This document shows positions 26,761-36,131 of a stretch of 64,000 bases of DNA, piece by piece. This DNA is from Waddlia chondrophila WSU 86-1044 (GTDB taxonomy: Bacteria; Chlamydiota; Chlamydiia; Chlamydiales; Waddliaceae), in the NCBI RefSeq assembly GCF_000092785.1, contig NC_014225.1:1935340-1999339 (forward strand). Direction: 5' to 3'. A program made the position numbers and the translations under genes. Position 1 is the stretch's first letter. Each line of letters opens with the position of its first letter. Under the pieces are notes generated by a model, which saw only the letters and a list, made by a program, of their open reading frames with translations, ran no database searches and was not told the origin of the DNA.

Positions 26761-29700
26761 CTATAATCTCCATGATTTTTACGTATCCAATACATTCTTT
26801 CCTCTATTTCTTTTTGATAAGTCGGACTCGACACGGCGTGGTCGAAAAAGGGAGCATCGGGATGCGGATCCAGCTCCACAGTCGTATGCCTGTTTCTCAT
26901 CCTCCCCACAACGTCAATCCACGGCACAAAATCCCGCTTGCTCACGTAGTGCATCACCGACCCGCAGAATTTTTTATCAATATACGCAGCCGGAGCAACG
27001 GCTACGACGTGAATCCGCTTCCTTAGCTCTTCATCATAAGTGCTAAGCGCATTCCGTGTCAAAATCGCCCCCTGGCTATGGCAAACCATAATGATGATCC
27101 CATCCTCGGGGCAGTTCGCAAAAAAATGATCCCATTCCTTGTGCAAAAGCTGCGCCGGGCGGGTCACAATCCCCAAAAGATTGAGAAAACTCTCAATTAG
27201 GTCAAACACGCCATGGGAAGCATTATAGACAAATGAGGACGTGCAGCCGCCTGCCAGCTCCGACATCCGGCCGCAAAGATCTTCCGATTCCTCATAAGAA
27301 TTGAAGATCCCATTCACTGTCATCACATGCACAGAGCCATACACATCATTTTTGGCAGATGTTGATTTTGATTGGTGGTCAAGCGAGGGGTGCGTGTTAA
27401 AATTAACCTGAATATTTCCCCGCTCATCCGCAGAAACATCGACATTCTCAACTAGAGCTTTAAAGATTGCTCTAAATGTATCCTTCAAGAATTTGACGAT
27501 CTCATTAAAAAATAACCCCTCCGAGTCGATGTACATGGTCGGATTGTTGCGCACATAGCAGTAGAGGTTCGTTCCATTGACAAACCACATGGGATCAGGC
27601 GTTGTCCAACGCCCCATCTCTGCATCGTAGTAGCGCGCTCCAAAATAGACCCAGCCTGTCTCGGCATCCACACGCTTGCTGCTAAACCGCCAAGGATTGA
27701 GCGGAACTTTAGACTGGCTCGATACGGTCTCCACGCCAAAGGCGTCAAAACGGTAGCTTTCAACCACTTCTGCAGTGACTGCATCGACAAGCATGGAAAC
27801 GTTGCCGCGATAATCGTGCAAAGGCAGATACGCTCTTCCTAAAAACTCCATCAGGACTGCAGCGCCAACATCTCCCTTAACTCCGACTCCCATGACGCGC
27901 AAGCTCTCGAGTTCTCCATGCTCGCCAATTGTGCCGATCTCCTTATCCCCCTGATAGAGATATTTCTCAGAAGAGATCTCTACCCACTGCTCTTCCTGAA
28001 GGGTAAAGCGGGTTTTTGACAATCTGCGGTGAAAGGGATCATAGGTGTAGGTTGTGCGGAAACTTTCTGTTAATGCCTCTGTTAATCTCCCAAAAGCATC
28101 ATAGACATACGATTCTTCGTTTTTCGCAATCAGGTTGCCGTCGGCATCATAGCGATAGGTGTTTTCCCCCTGTTTAAGAAGCTGATTGAGTGCGTTATGC
28201 GTATTGTCCACTCCATCGCAGGCGACGCGGTTGCCCAGGGAATCGAAGGTGTACTGATGGCTGTTGTCGGAAATGAGCTGATTCATGGCATCGTATTGAT
28301 AGCTGTAGCTTTCGCTTCCTAAATCATCGGTATAATCGACTGCTTCGACATTGCCGATTGCGTCATAGGCCATTTCCATTTTGAGATATTGTGATTCGAT
28401 GAGGCTGGGGCGCAGCGACTGATCATAGGCATAATGGATCTCTCCTAAACGTTGCACCATTTGAGAGGATAAGCGCTTGCCGTGGCTGCCGTAATTATCC
28501 TTGTGCACATATCTTCCCCTGCGAATCTCTCTGAGATACCCGGCATCATAGGAGTAGCTGATCGAAGAGCTGTCCGGCAAAGTCACTTCTGTGAGCCGGC
28601 TTAATGGATCGTAGGCATATTCCAATGTGCTTCCATGAGCGAGCGTTTCCGAGACGATATTGCCGAATATGTCGTAGATGCGCGTTGTTCGGGACTGCGA
28701 GATGAGGTCTTCCACCTCAAGGATATTGTTGTTCCTGTCATAGGTGTAAGCATAAGAGATGGCGCCGTCGCTTGTCTTAAGCGATGACAGGCGCCCCAAG
28801 GGGTCATAAGCGTGATTCACGATCACTTGGCTTGGTTTGATGATCTCTTCCACTTCTCCAAAGGCTGTGTAAGTACGGCGGGTAATTTTTTGCTCGGGCT
28901 CCCCTTTTGCTTCGATGACTGTCATTTCTCTGTCTCTTGAATCGTATTCAAATGCTGTGGTGTGAATGCGCAAAATCTCCCCTGAGACAATCACGCTTTC
29001 TTTTTGCAAGAGGGGCTTGCCTATCTGATTGTAGAGATACTCGGTTTTCTGCACGGTTTCCGCATAGGTATTCTTTCTCTCCTGAACGGCGGGCCTGCCT
29101 CGTGCATCGAAGACTGTGAATGTGACATTTCCCCTGGGGTCGATCTCGGTGACTGCGGCAACTGTCTGCCCAAAGGTGTTGAGATAATTGTTGTCGTAGT
29201 GAAAAAGTGTTTCAAAGCCCTCCGCGGTCACTGTTCTTACTGGCTGAGAAGAGGAGTTGTAATCGGTAGACAAGGGGCAATGGCCGCCGATGATTTCACG
29301 CGTGCGGTTTCCCCAGGCATCGTAGGCATACTGCTTCAATAAAAAGAGGTTTCCGCTTTCATCGATGATCTTCTCTTCGACTACTTGATCTAAGAGGTTG
29401 TATTCCAAAACGGTGATCCGATAGGTGTGATCGCTGCACTTCTCCCACTTTTCTTTCTCTCGGCCAAGGGTGTCGTAGAAGATCAGGGTTTCGGCATCGC
29501 CTTTTCTTTTGGCTGTGAGCTGCCCTGCTCCATTATAGGTGTAGGTGGTCGCATTTCCTTCGGGATCGATCTCTTCAAGGAGATCAAAGGCGCTGTATTT
29601 CCACTCTCTTATCGACAGCAGTTCCCCTTCCCGGGAGATTTTTTCCTCTTTGATTTTCCTGGACTTGTAATCGTAGGCAAATTGTGTTTTGGTCCCTTGC

Positions 29701-31982
29701 GCATCGGTTGTCATCTTAAGAGAGCCGTCTTTGTTGTAAAGAACATGCTCGACTGTTTTGTCGGGATATTCGATCCGATAAGGCTTTCCATAAGCGGTGG
29801 TAAGGATACGGGTGATTTTCCCGTCGGGGTCTTCTCTGGAAGAGAGGTGGTTTAAGACGTTGTAGGTGTAGCGCTCAACTCCTGTAGAAAGCTTTCCGGA
29901 GCCGTCTTCGACAGGGGGAAGGGTTTTGGCAATTAATCGGTCGTAAGGGTCGTAGGTGTAGAGGGTCTCGTGTCCGCAGGGGTCGACCTCCTTGATTTTG
30001 TTTCCTTTTAAATCGTAAGCATACGATTTGACAAATGACCTGCCGTCATCATGCAGCTCTTCTTCTTTGATGAGGCGGTTGGAAAAGTCATAGGTGTAAA
30101 GGATTTGATACTCAAAATGGGGAAAACTTTTGCGGATGCAGTTGCCGTTTGCATCGTAGCTGCATGTTGTCACTCTTCCTGCGCGGTCGATCTCCTCTGT
30201 GATTAATTCGTAATCGTTGTATTTCCACGATTCGGAATAGAGATAGGTATTCTCGGTATCGTAGTAATCCTTTTTTACGATGAGTCTTCGGGAAGAGTAG
30301 TGGTTAACGACACGGCTGAGCTGTTTTTCGGCGCCTGTTTGAAGATCGAGATAGGAGTATGCCTCCTCGATCGGAACCCCTTTGGAAGAGAGTTTGATCC
30401 GCTTAAAGGTGCGCCTGGTAACGCCTGCAAGATCGTTGATGGAAGAAGAGGAGCCGTCATCAACGATTTCAAATGCTACCTCTCCGCAAGGATCATAAGC
30501 ATAGTAATAACGCTCTTTGATTCCACCGGGATCGGAGACCATCTTCGTTTTAACCAGAGAGCTGTCGCCATAGTAGGTGTAGGTAATTCTTTGCTTAAAG
30601 TCTTCTCCTTCTCCCTGAAACGTCTCCGATTCGATGAGATTATTGGGATAATACGTATAGGTTTTGATGTACTTTTCACCCGATTCATCATCGATGTCTC
30701 TACACAATTTCCCCTGGCCTGATAAATTCCCATAGAACACTTCTTTAGAGACATTTCTTTTATTGTCGTCACAGAACTGTTTGCCGGCCCAGACATAACC
30801 TTTATCATCGACGATATAGTGGGATCGAAAATAGGTGGGATCCCAATGTTTATAACTGCCCCAGCGCAGCTCTTCTGAACGGTAAGGGGTTGTGTTGTCT
30901 GAACGGTAGTGGCAGATCGTGGTCAATCGATCTTCCTCGTTCCAGTGATAGGTGCTGCGATTCCCCCTTGCATCGATAACGTAGGTTTTTCGGTCGTCGT
31001 ACACGAATGTGTACAAACGCTTCGGCTGCTCATCTGTGCCAATAGGAGCTTCTAAAGCCGAAACTTTTTTAGGCTTTTTCTTTTCCCCTCGATATGAAAT
31101 GTTCAGATAGCGGTGATCGGGAAAGGATTTGGAGATTAATAAAGGACTCCAAGGGTCGCCTTCATGATCATATTGATAACTGACAGGGGGAGAAAAATTC
31201 GTCTCGACGCGATCAAGGCGGAAAAAATCTGATCGATGATACTCCACTGTTTTCCCTTCATCGCAAACGAGCTTGATGTTTCTTTCTTTGGAATTCTTGG
31301 CGATCACAACTTCTGTGATCAAAGCCCTCTTGGTGTCGTAAGACTGTATCCTATCGACATTGAACGAAGAATCGCCGTTATAAGCATAATAGTGGTGGCA
31401 GCCATTTCCGAAAGTGACATTGGTCAAAGAATAGTTGCTATCACCCTGTTTACGGCCGAAAAAAAGTATCTCAGCACCATGTTTCATCAGGGGACAGTTG
31501 TTTGAGATAATCATCCAGCTATTTCCTAAATTGACACGGCCGGAAAGCTTGGGAGGCGCTGTATTGGAAACTCCCCGTTTTAAAAAATCATAACGGACAT
31601 GGTGCAACGCGTATTTTGAAGGATTGCTAAAAAAAACAGAGCTGTTCCGATAGTTAACATCAGCTATCCAAACTCTTTCCCTGCGATTCCAATGAAGAAC
31701 AGATCCCCATACAGTCAGATCCCAACGCCCCCCTAAAAAGACTTTTCGATCAGATCCGCTGTTATAGTTTCTTTGGATGTGAATCGGACTGGCAGATCTG
31801 CTGAGGTAATCGGTTTCTGTTTCCACATAGTGGCCGGTGATCACGTTGACATTGCTGACAATTGCGCTGGGAGCTGTCTCAAAATCAATCAGGGAAGCGT
31901 ACTTCTCCGGATCCATCTCTTGTAAGTCATCGGCATGCAAAGCAAACAGGGAAGCAATTAAAAGAAACAGAAAAAAGCGCAT
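26757..31982 (-). CDS. RHS/YD-repeat protein with C-terminal DUF687-like serine-hydrolase-type domain
   Basis: A 1741-residue exported protein. A signal peptide (MRFFLFLLIASLFALHADD) is followed by about 1400 residues of YD repeats (YTYDPLGRL-like units), which in RHS and Tc toxins build a hollow shell. The RHS core ends with NPWRFSSKRVDAETGWVYFG, ARYYDAEMGRW and a PDP motif. The last 250 residues (1492-1741) are a separate domain with a VNGIFN start, YNASHG, a CHSQGA nucleophile-elbow-like motif (S1636), VAPAAYI and HPDAPFFDH (His1707, Asp1714, His1715). This pattern is what I recall for the chlamydial DUF687 family, and it resembles alpha/beta hydrolases. An AAAGG ribosome site precedes the ATG. 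The stop overlaps the lipoprotein start (ATGA). A polymorphic-toxin role is inference. Confidence 0.88.
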   Translation of the reverse strand: MRFFLFLLIASLFALHADDLQEMDPEKYASLIDFETAPSAIVSNVNVITGHYVETETDYLSRSASPIHIQRNYNSGSDRKVFLGGRWDLTVWGSVLHWNRRERVWIADVNYRNSSVFFSNPSKYALHHVRYDFLKRGVSNTAPPKLSGRVNLGNSWMIISNNCPLMKHGAEILFFGRKQGDSNYSLTNVTFGNGCHHYYAYNGDSSFNVDRIQSYDTKRALITEVVIAKNSKERNIKLVCDEGKTVEYHRSDFFRLDRVETNFSPPVSYQYDHEGDPWSPLLISKSFPDHRYLNISYRGEKKKPKKVSALEAPIGTDEQPKRLYTFVYDDRKTYVIDARGNRSTYHWNEEDRLTTICHYRSDNTTPYRSEELRWGSYKHWDPTYFRSHYIVDDKGYVWAGKQFCDDNKRNVSKEVFYGNLSGQGKLCRDIDDESGEKYIKTYTYYPNNLIESETFQGEGEDFKQRITYTYYGDSSLVKTKMVSDPGGIKERYYYAYDPCGEVAFEIVDDGSSSSINDLAGVTRRTFKRIKLSSKGVPIEEAYSYLDLQTGAEKQLSRVVNHYSSRRLIVKKDYYDTENTYLYSESWKYNDYELITEEIDRAGRVTTCSYDANGNCIRKSFPHFEYQILYTYDFSNRLIKEEELHDDGRSFVKSYAYDLKGNKIKEVDPCGHETLYTYDPYDRLIAKTLPPVEDGSGKLSTGVERYTYNVLNHLSSREDPDGKITRILTTAYGKPYRIEYPDKTVEHVLYNKDGSLKMTTDAQGTKTQFAYDYKSRKIKEEKISREGELLSIREWKYSAFDLLEEIDPEGNATTYTYNGAGQLTAKRKGDAETLIFYDTLGREKEKWEKCSDHTYRITVLEYNLLDQVVEEKIIDESGNLFLLKQYAYDAWGNRTREIIGGHCPLSTDYNSSSQPVRTVTAEGFETLFHYDNNYLNTFGQTVAAVTEIDPRGNVTFTVFDARGRPAVQERKNTYAETVQKTEYLYNQIGKPLLQKESVIVSGEILRIHTTAFEYDSRDREMTVIEAKGEPEQKITRRTYTAFGEVEEIIKPSQVIVNHAYDPLGRLSSLKTSDGAISYAYTYDRNNNILEVEDLISQSRTTRIYDIFGNIVSETLAHGSTLEYAYDPLSRLTEVTLPDSSSISYSYDAGYLREIRRGRYVHKDNYGSHGKRLSSQMVQRLGEIHYAYDQSLRPSLIESQYLKMEMAYDAIGNVEAVDYTDDLGSESYSYQYDAMNQLISDNSHQYTFDSLGNRVACDGVDNTHNALNQLLKQGENTYRYDADGNLIAKNEESYVYDAFGRLTEALTESFRTTYTYDPFHRRLSKTRFTLQEEQWVEISSEKYLYQGDKEIGTIGEHGELESLRVMGVGVKGDVGAAVLMEFLGRAYLPLHDYRGNVSMLVDAVTAEVVESYRFDAFGVETVSSQSKVPLNPWRFSSKRVDAETGWVYFGARYYDAEMGRWTTPDPMWFVNGTNLYCYVRNNPTMYIDSEGLFFNEIVKFLKDTFRAIFKALVENVDVSADERGNIQVNFNTHPSLDHQSKSTSAKNDVYGSVHVMTVNGIFNSYEESEDLCGRMSELAGGCTSSFVYNASHGVFDLIESFLNLLGIVTRPAQLLHKEWDHFFANCPEDGIIIMVCHSQGAILTRNALSTYDEELRKRIHVVAVAPAAYIDKKFCGSVMHYVSKRDFVPWIDVVGRMRNRHTTVELDPHPDAPFFDHAVSSPTYQKEIEERMYWIRKNHGDYR

Positions 31983-32024
31983 TTATCAACCTTTCAGGAT
32001 TTAAAAGCGCTTGAGAGTACCTTA

Positions 32025-32648
32025 TCAGGGATTTTTTGGAAACCAGCAAAAATAGGGATGATCAGCCGCTTTCATCATTTCCTTGTCTCCAATGGTATCT
32101 CCATAGGCATAGATCTCGTAATTTTCAAGCGGCCCCAAAACCTCCTCCAGCCGGTGCACTTTCTCCTCCCGCCTGCAATTTTTTCCGGCCAATTTTCCTG
32201 TTACGCACCCTTTGTGATCTACTTCCAGACGGGAAGAAAGCACCCGCTCGATCCCATTTTCCTTCGCCCACGGCTCCAGCCAAACATCAACCGAAGCGCT
32301 GACAATAAAGCAGCGATGCCCCTGCCTCTGATGCCAGCGCAAGCGGGCAAGCGCTTCCGGCCTAAATTTAACGAACTGACTCTTAACAAAGCTTTCGCCC
32401 ATTTTCCTTACCTCATCCATCGGCCTGCCCTTAAAAAACTGCGTCAAGAGGGACTCTTTTGCTTCAGTGCGGGAAACCTTTCCCAAAAGATACCAAACCA
32501 ACTTGGGAAGAATCGGAAGCGTCTTTCGGATAAAATCCCACCACCCGAACGTGTAGATGAGAAACTGAAAAAATGAATCGCGATAGGTGAGCGTCCCATC
32601 GAAATCAAAGGCGGCAACGCCTTTCTTAAGCTTTTGTTTTGACTCCAA
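32025..32648 (-). CDS. HAD-superfamily subfamily IB phosphatase (SerB-like)
   Basis: The motif I DFDGTLT near residue 15 (nucleophile and acid/base Asp), the motif II serine in IVSASVD, and motif III/IV in YAYGDTIGDKEMM are all present, and the helical cap with YTFGWWDFI is typical of HAD-IB family proteins that include SerB and PlsC-associated phosphatases. The substrate is unknown. The only available start in this frame is a TTG at 32648, preceded by AGGA about ten bases upstream; an in-frame stop closes the frame just before it. Divergent from the epimerase gene with only about 35 bases between starts. Confidence 0.85.
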   Translation of the reverse strand: MESKQKLKKGVAAFDFDGTLTYRDSFFQFLIYTFGWWDFIRKTLPILPKLVWYLLGKVSRTEAKESLLTQFFKGRPMDEVRKMGESFVKSQFVKFRPEALARLRWHQRQGHRCFIVSASVDVWLEPWAKENGIERVLSSRLEVDHKGCVTGKLAGKNCRREEKVHRLEEVLGPLENYEIYAYGDTIGDKEMMKAADHPYFCWFPKNP

Positions 32649-32683
32649 GACAGAGATATCCTATTCTGAATTCACTTCACTAT

Positions 32684-33637
32684 ATGGAAAAATCTCTTTT
32701 AATCACAGGAGCCGCAGGATTTATCGGGTTCCATCTGGCAAGAGCCGCAAAAATGCGCGGCGACCGTGTTGTTGGCCTGGATAACTTCAACTCCTACTAC
32801 GATCCAAAGCTCAAAGAGATGCGGGCACTTCTGCTCAAGCAGGAAGGGATTGAAGTCATCCACGGAGACATTTGCGATGAGGCGCTTCTTGAAAAGACCG
32901 CGAAAAGCCATGCAGTGACTCACATCGCCCACCTTGCCGCTCAAGCCGGCGTGCGCTATTCATTAGAAAACCCCAAAGCATACGTCAAATCGAATATTGA
33001 AGGCTTCCTTAACGTTTTGGAAGTGTGCCGCCGCCAAAATCTCAAACTTGTTTACGCTTCCTCCTCGTCCGTCTATGGCATGAATGAGAAAGTTCCCTTC
33101 TCTGAGATCGACAGGGTCGATCTGCAGGCAAGTCTATACGGTGCAACCAAGAAGTCCAACGAACTGTTTGCCGCCACCTACCACCATCTTTTCAACATTT
33201 CTGCCACAGGCCTCCGTTATTTTACCGTCTATGGTCCTTGGGGCAGACCCGATATGGCCTATTATTCCTTTACGCAAAAAATCCTAAACGGAGATCCGAT
33301 TAAGGTTTTCAACCATGGCAAGATGCTGCGAGACTTCACTTACATCGACGATATTGTCCGTGGCACTCTCGCTGCCATCGACAAAGAGTGCGCCTGCGAA
33401 GTGTTTAACCTTGGCAACCACAGGCCGACAGAACTTAGAAAATTTATTGAAATCATTGAAAAAGCCGTAGGGAAAAAAGCGAAAATGGAATTTCTTCCCA
33501 TGCAGCCCGGTGATGTACCAGCCACTTTCGCCGATATCTCCCATAGCCAAAAAAGCCTGGGTTTTGAACCGAAAACTTCTCTTGAAACAGGCATTCCTCT
33601 ATTTGTAGAATGGTTCAATTTCTTTAAGAAAAATTAA
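32684..33637 (+). CDS. NAD-dependent epimerase, UDP-glucuronate 4-epimerase-like
   Basis: Extended short-chain dehydrogenase with the cofactor motif TGAAGFIGFHLA, the catalytic serine in SSSSVYG, and the YGATKKSNE active-site Tyr-Lys pair. The pattern NFNSYYDPKLKEMR and RYFTVYGPWGRPDMAYY is characteristic of UDP-glucuronate 4-epimerases, which supply UDP-galacturonate for surface glycans. I use the ATG at 32684, which begins MEKSLLITGAAG; a longer frame to 32639 would run into the divergent HAD gene. It may serve the glycan cluster 16 kb upstream. Confidence 0.9.
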   Translation: MEKSLLITGAAGFIGFHLARAAKMRGDRVVGLDNFNSYYDPKLKEMRALLLKQEGIEVIHGDICDEALLEKTAKSHAVTHIAHLAAQAGVRYSLENPKAYVKSNIEGFLNVLEVCRRQNLKLVYASSSSVYGMNEKVPFSEIDRVDLQASLYGATKKSNELFAATYHHLFNISATGLRYFTVYGPWGRPDMAYYSFTQKILNGDPIKVFNHGKMLRDFTYIDDIVRGTLAAIDKECACEVFNLGNHRPTELRKFIEIIEKAVGKKAKMEFLPMQPGDVPATFADISHSQKSLGFEPKTSLETGIPLFVEWFNFFKKN

Positions 33638-33683
33638 TAGTTTTATGTAATAATTTTCTCTAACAAACAAAAACATTTTTGAT

Positions 33684-34733
33684 ATGAAATCTACTTTTTC
33701 AATTTTATTTGATTCTGATCACATTTTCCACCCTTGGCAAAAGAAAAAAATAGACAGCCGCGATGAGCCGACAATATGTAGACGCATCCTTGGCATTATG
33801 CTGCTTGCCTTGAGCATTCCCTTTACATTAGGAATTGCGACAGGGCTTTACACCTACTGGGCCTATCGCAAAGTCACGCAGATCAAACAACAAAACCTCA
33901 ATGATTTGCAAAAAAAGACGGAAGAACAAAAAGATGCCTCCATTGGATCTCAGAAAAATACAAACGAACCTTTGAAAATTTCTATAGATTTTGATGCAAT
34001 AGAAACTGAAACAAATACACTTACATTCCAATATACCGATAAACCTTCAGGAAGATTCTCCAATATTCGATGTCCAGAACACACTGCATTGCAAATCAAC
34101 GGCAAAGCCATCCACGCTAACTGGATTCAGATGCCTGACGGCAATACGTATCTATCAGCTCAAGCCCCCGTTCTTGAAGACTTTGAGAGTTTTTGGCAGG
34201 CCGCCTTTGAAAACAACTGTTTAATCGTCGATCTCACAACTTCTGAAGACAACCTCATGACCCGCTCAGATTTCACTATCGTCTATTACCACTCTGACAA
34301 AGGAAGAGAATCTCTTGAAGATTGCTCTGTGGAGCTCACAAAAACAGAACAGATCAAAGAGCATTTCACACTTTACACATACAAAGTGACAATTAAGGGA
34401 ACGGGAAAGGAAGTTCAAAGGCTCCATTTCGATTCTTGGAAAGACTTCGACGGCGCCAGCATAGATACATTAAACCTGCTGGTCGACACCATTGATGAAA
34501 AGATGACGGACGGTAAAATCCCTTTAGTCCATTGCCGAGCAGGAGTTGGCCGCACAGGAACGCTTATCTCTGTCCTCACTCTCAGAAATCTGCAAAAGCA
34601 GGAGAAGATCACCCAGGGTAACGTCGATGAAACAGTCAAAGAAGTTGTGTTAACCGGACGGAAGTGCCGCGGACCCGGCTTTGTCCAAAGTGAAGAACAA
34701 TTTAATGTCATTAAAGCTTCGTTGACAGTTTAA
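33684..34733 (+). CDS. Membrane-anchored eukaryote-like protein tyrosine phosphatase, putative effector
   Basis: The C-terminal two thirds is a classical PTP domain: YLSAQAPVLEDFESFW (the usual YIATQGPL region), a WKD loop with general acid D254 (W252-K-D, normally WPD), the P-loop HCRAGVGRTG with nucleophile C284 and R290, and FVQSEEQF (Q-loop). Near the N terminus (about residues 35-62) there is a long hydrophobic stretch with Gly, then a polar coiled-like linker, so the enzyme is probably membrane anchored. Such enzymes (YopH, SptP type) are known as secreted effectors, but secretion here is inference. It overlaps the convergent rRNA methyltransferase by 23 bases. Confidence 0.87.
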   Translation: MKSTFSILFDSDHIFHPWQKKKIDSRDEPTICRRILGIMLLALSIPFTLGIATGLYTYWAYRKVTQIKQQNLNDLQKKTEEQKDASIGSQKNTNEPLKISIDFDAIETETNTLTFQYTDKPSGRFSNIRCPEHTALQINGKAIHANWIQMPDGNTYLSAQAPVLEDFESFWQAAFENNCLIVDLTTSEDNLMTRSDFTIVYYHSDKGRESLEDCSVELTKTEQIKEHFTLYTYKVTIKGTGKEVQRLHFDSWKDFDGASIDTLNLLVDTIDEKMTDGKIPLVHCRAGVGRTGTLISVLTLRNLQKQEKITQGNVDETVKEVVLTGRKCRGPGFVQSEEQFNVIKASLTV

Positions 34734-36036
34734 CGACAGTCTCTACATGCGCCGTTTGAGGAAACATGTCAAAAGGGCAAGCGCCATCGATTTTATAACC
34801 CGATTCCTGAAGCATTGCAAGGTCACGCGCCAATGTCGCAGGGTCGCAGGAAACATAGATCAACCGAGTCGGGCGCATCTTGCCTATCGCTTTGATCATC
34901 TCAGGATGGCACCCTTTTCGAGGAGGATTTAAGACAACAAGGTCCATTCTCTCTGCGGATTGAATCCATTTTTCTGCCTCGGCACAGACAAACGAAACAT
35001 TAGCAAGGCAATTGAGACTAGCGTTTCTTTCCGCGTCTGCAATCGCCTGCGGAACACATTCAACACCAACGACTCTGCCGGCTTTCCGCGCTAACAAAAG
35101 AGACAGCGTTCCCACTCCGCAATAAGCATCCAGAACCCTCTCCCCTCCTTTAAGCTCTGCCCAATCGATCACCTGACGATACAATTGCTCAGCTTGCGCC
35201 GGATTGACTTGGAAAAAAGAAGCAGGAGACACATAAAAACGGAGATCTAAAATCTCTTCTTCCATCCATCCTTGTCCGGATAACACTTCAAACGTTTTTC
35301 CCAAGACAACATTATGCAAATGGGGATTCACATTCTGGATCACACCCTTGACCTCAGGACATTGGCGCTGGATCTCTTCCGCCAAACGAGCTAAAGATTT
35401 TTTTTGATCTGTTCCGGTGACGATCACAACAAGAGCTTGCTCTGTTTTCACAGCTGTTTTAATGATTAAATGGCGCAGCTTTTCTTTGGAAATGCCAGAA
35501 CTTTTGAGCAAAGCGACGCTTCTCTCATACACACGCTGTCCTAATGCGCAATGAATGTAGCACAGGTCGACATCGACTAAATGGTGGGAGTTGCGGGCAT
35601 AAAAACCAATGCTTAATCCCTCTTTTTTCTGACGAATGGGCGCTTGCACCTTATTGCGATATTTCAAAGGCAAAGGCGAAGGGACGCAAGGGAGGACCTC
35701 CACATCCATTAACTTGCCGATCCGTTCAAAGGCATCGACCACCCTCTGCCTTTTCCTCTCTAGTTGAGACGAATAGTTCAAATGCATCACCTGGCAACCG
35801 CCGCAGCGCCCAAACAGAGGACAGACCGGATCAACCCTATCGGGAGACCGTTCAAGGATGCGAAGAAGTTTACCGACACCGTAAGTTTTCTTCACTGCAG
35901 TCAGCTCAACGAAAACTCTTTCCCCGGGAAGTGCACCATCGACAAAAAGGGTAAAGCCGTCGAGGTCTCCAACGCCCTCGCCATGAGTTCCTAGTGATCT
36001 AATTGAAATGTCAAATTTATCGCCAACGATTTTCAT
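34711..36036 (-). CDS. rlmD: 23S rRNA (uracil-5-)-methyltransferase, RumA/RlmD family
   Basis: A TRAM domain (residues 1-65) is followed by the iron-sulfur cysteines C72, C78, C81 and C159, and then the SAM-dependent methyltransferase domain with FFQVNPAQ, LDAYCGVGTLSL and LNPPRKG. The catalytic cysteine is in YVSCDPATLARDL near the end. This is the usual order for enzymes that make m5U in 23S rRNA; which uridine (747 or 1939) is methylated cannot be told. The start at 36036 (MKIVGDKF) begins the TRAM domain; a longer frame from 36108 would overlap the divergent gene region. Convergent overlap of 23 bases with the phosphatase. Confidence 0.9.
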   Translation of the reverse strand: MKIVGDKFDISIRSLGTHGEGVGDLDGFTLFVDGALPGERVFVELTAVKKTYGVGKLLRILERSPDRVDPVCPLFGRCGGCQVMHLNYSSQLERKRQRVVDAFERIGKLMDVEVLPCVPSPLPLKYRNKVQAPIRQKKEGLSIGFYARNSHHLVDVDLCYIHCALGQRVYERSVALLKSSGISKEKLRHLIIKTAVKTEQALVVIVTGTDQKKSLARLAEEIQRQCPEVKGVIQNVNPHLHNVVLGKTFEVLSGQGWMEEEILDLRFYVSPASFFQVNPAQAEQLYRQVIDWAELKGGERVLDAYCGVGTLSLLLARKAGRVVGVECVPQAIADAERNASLNCLANVSFVCAEAEKWIQSAERMDLVVLNPPRKGCHPEMIKAIGKMRPTRLIYVSCDPATLARDLAMLQESGYKIDGACPFDMFPQTAHVETVVKLSTKL

Positions 36037-36131
36037 AAGGAAGAGATCATACAACTTCGGAATTTTGCTTTGCAAATATCTCCCGAAAAAATAGTATGGA
36101 AAGTTCACTATATCAGAACGAGGCGTTTGGA

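Noticed and set aside
26772-31505. Regularly spaced similar sequences suggesting a CRISPR-like or tandem DNA repeat
   Set aside because: They are degenerate codons for protein YD repeats of the RHS gene, with no constant repeat length or identity.
32639-32683. Longer start for the epimerase gene
   Set aside because: It would overlap the divergent HAD gene start and add 15 residues before the NAD motif that the family does not have.
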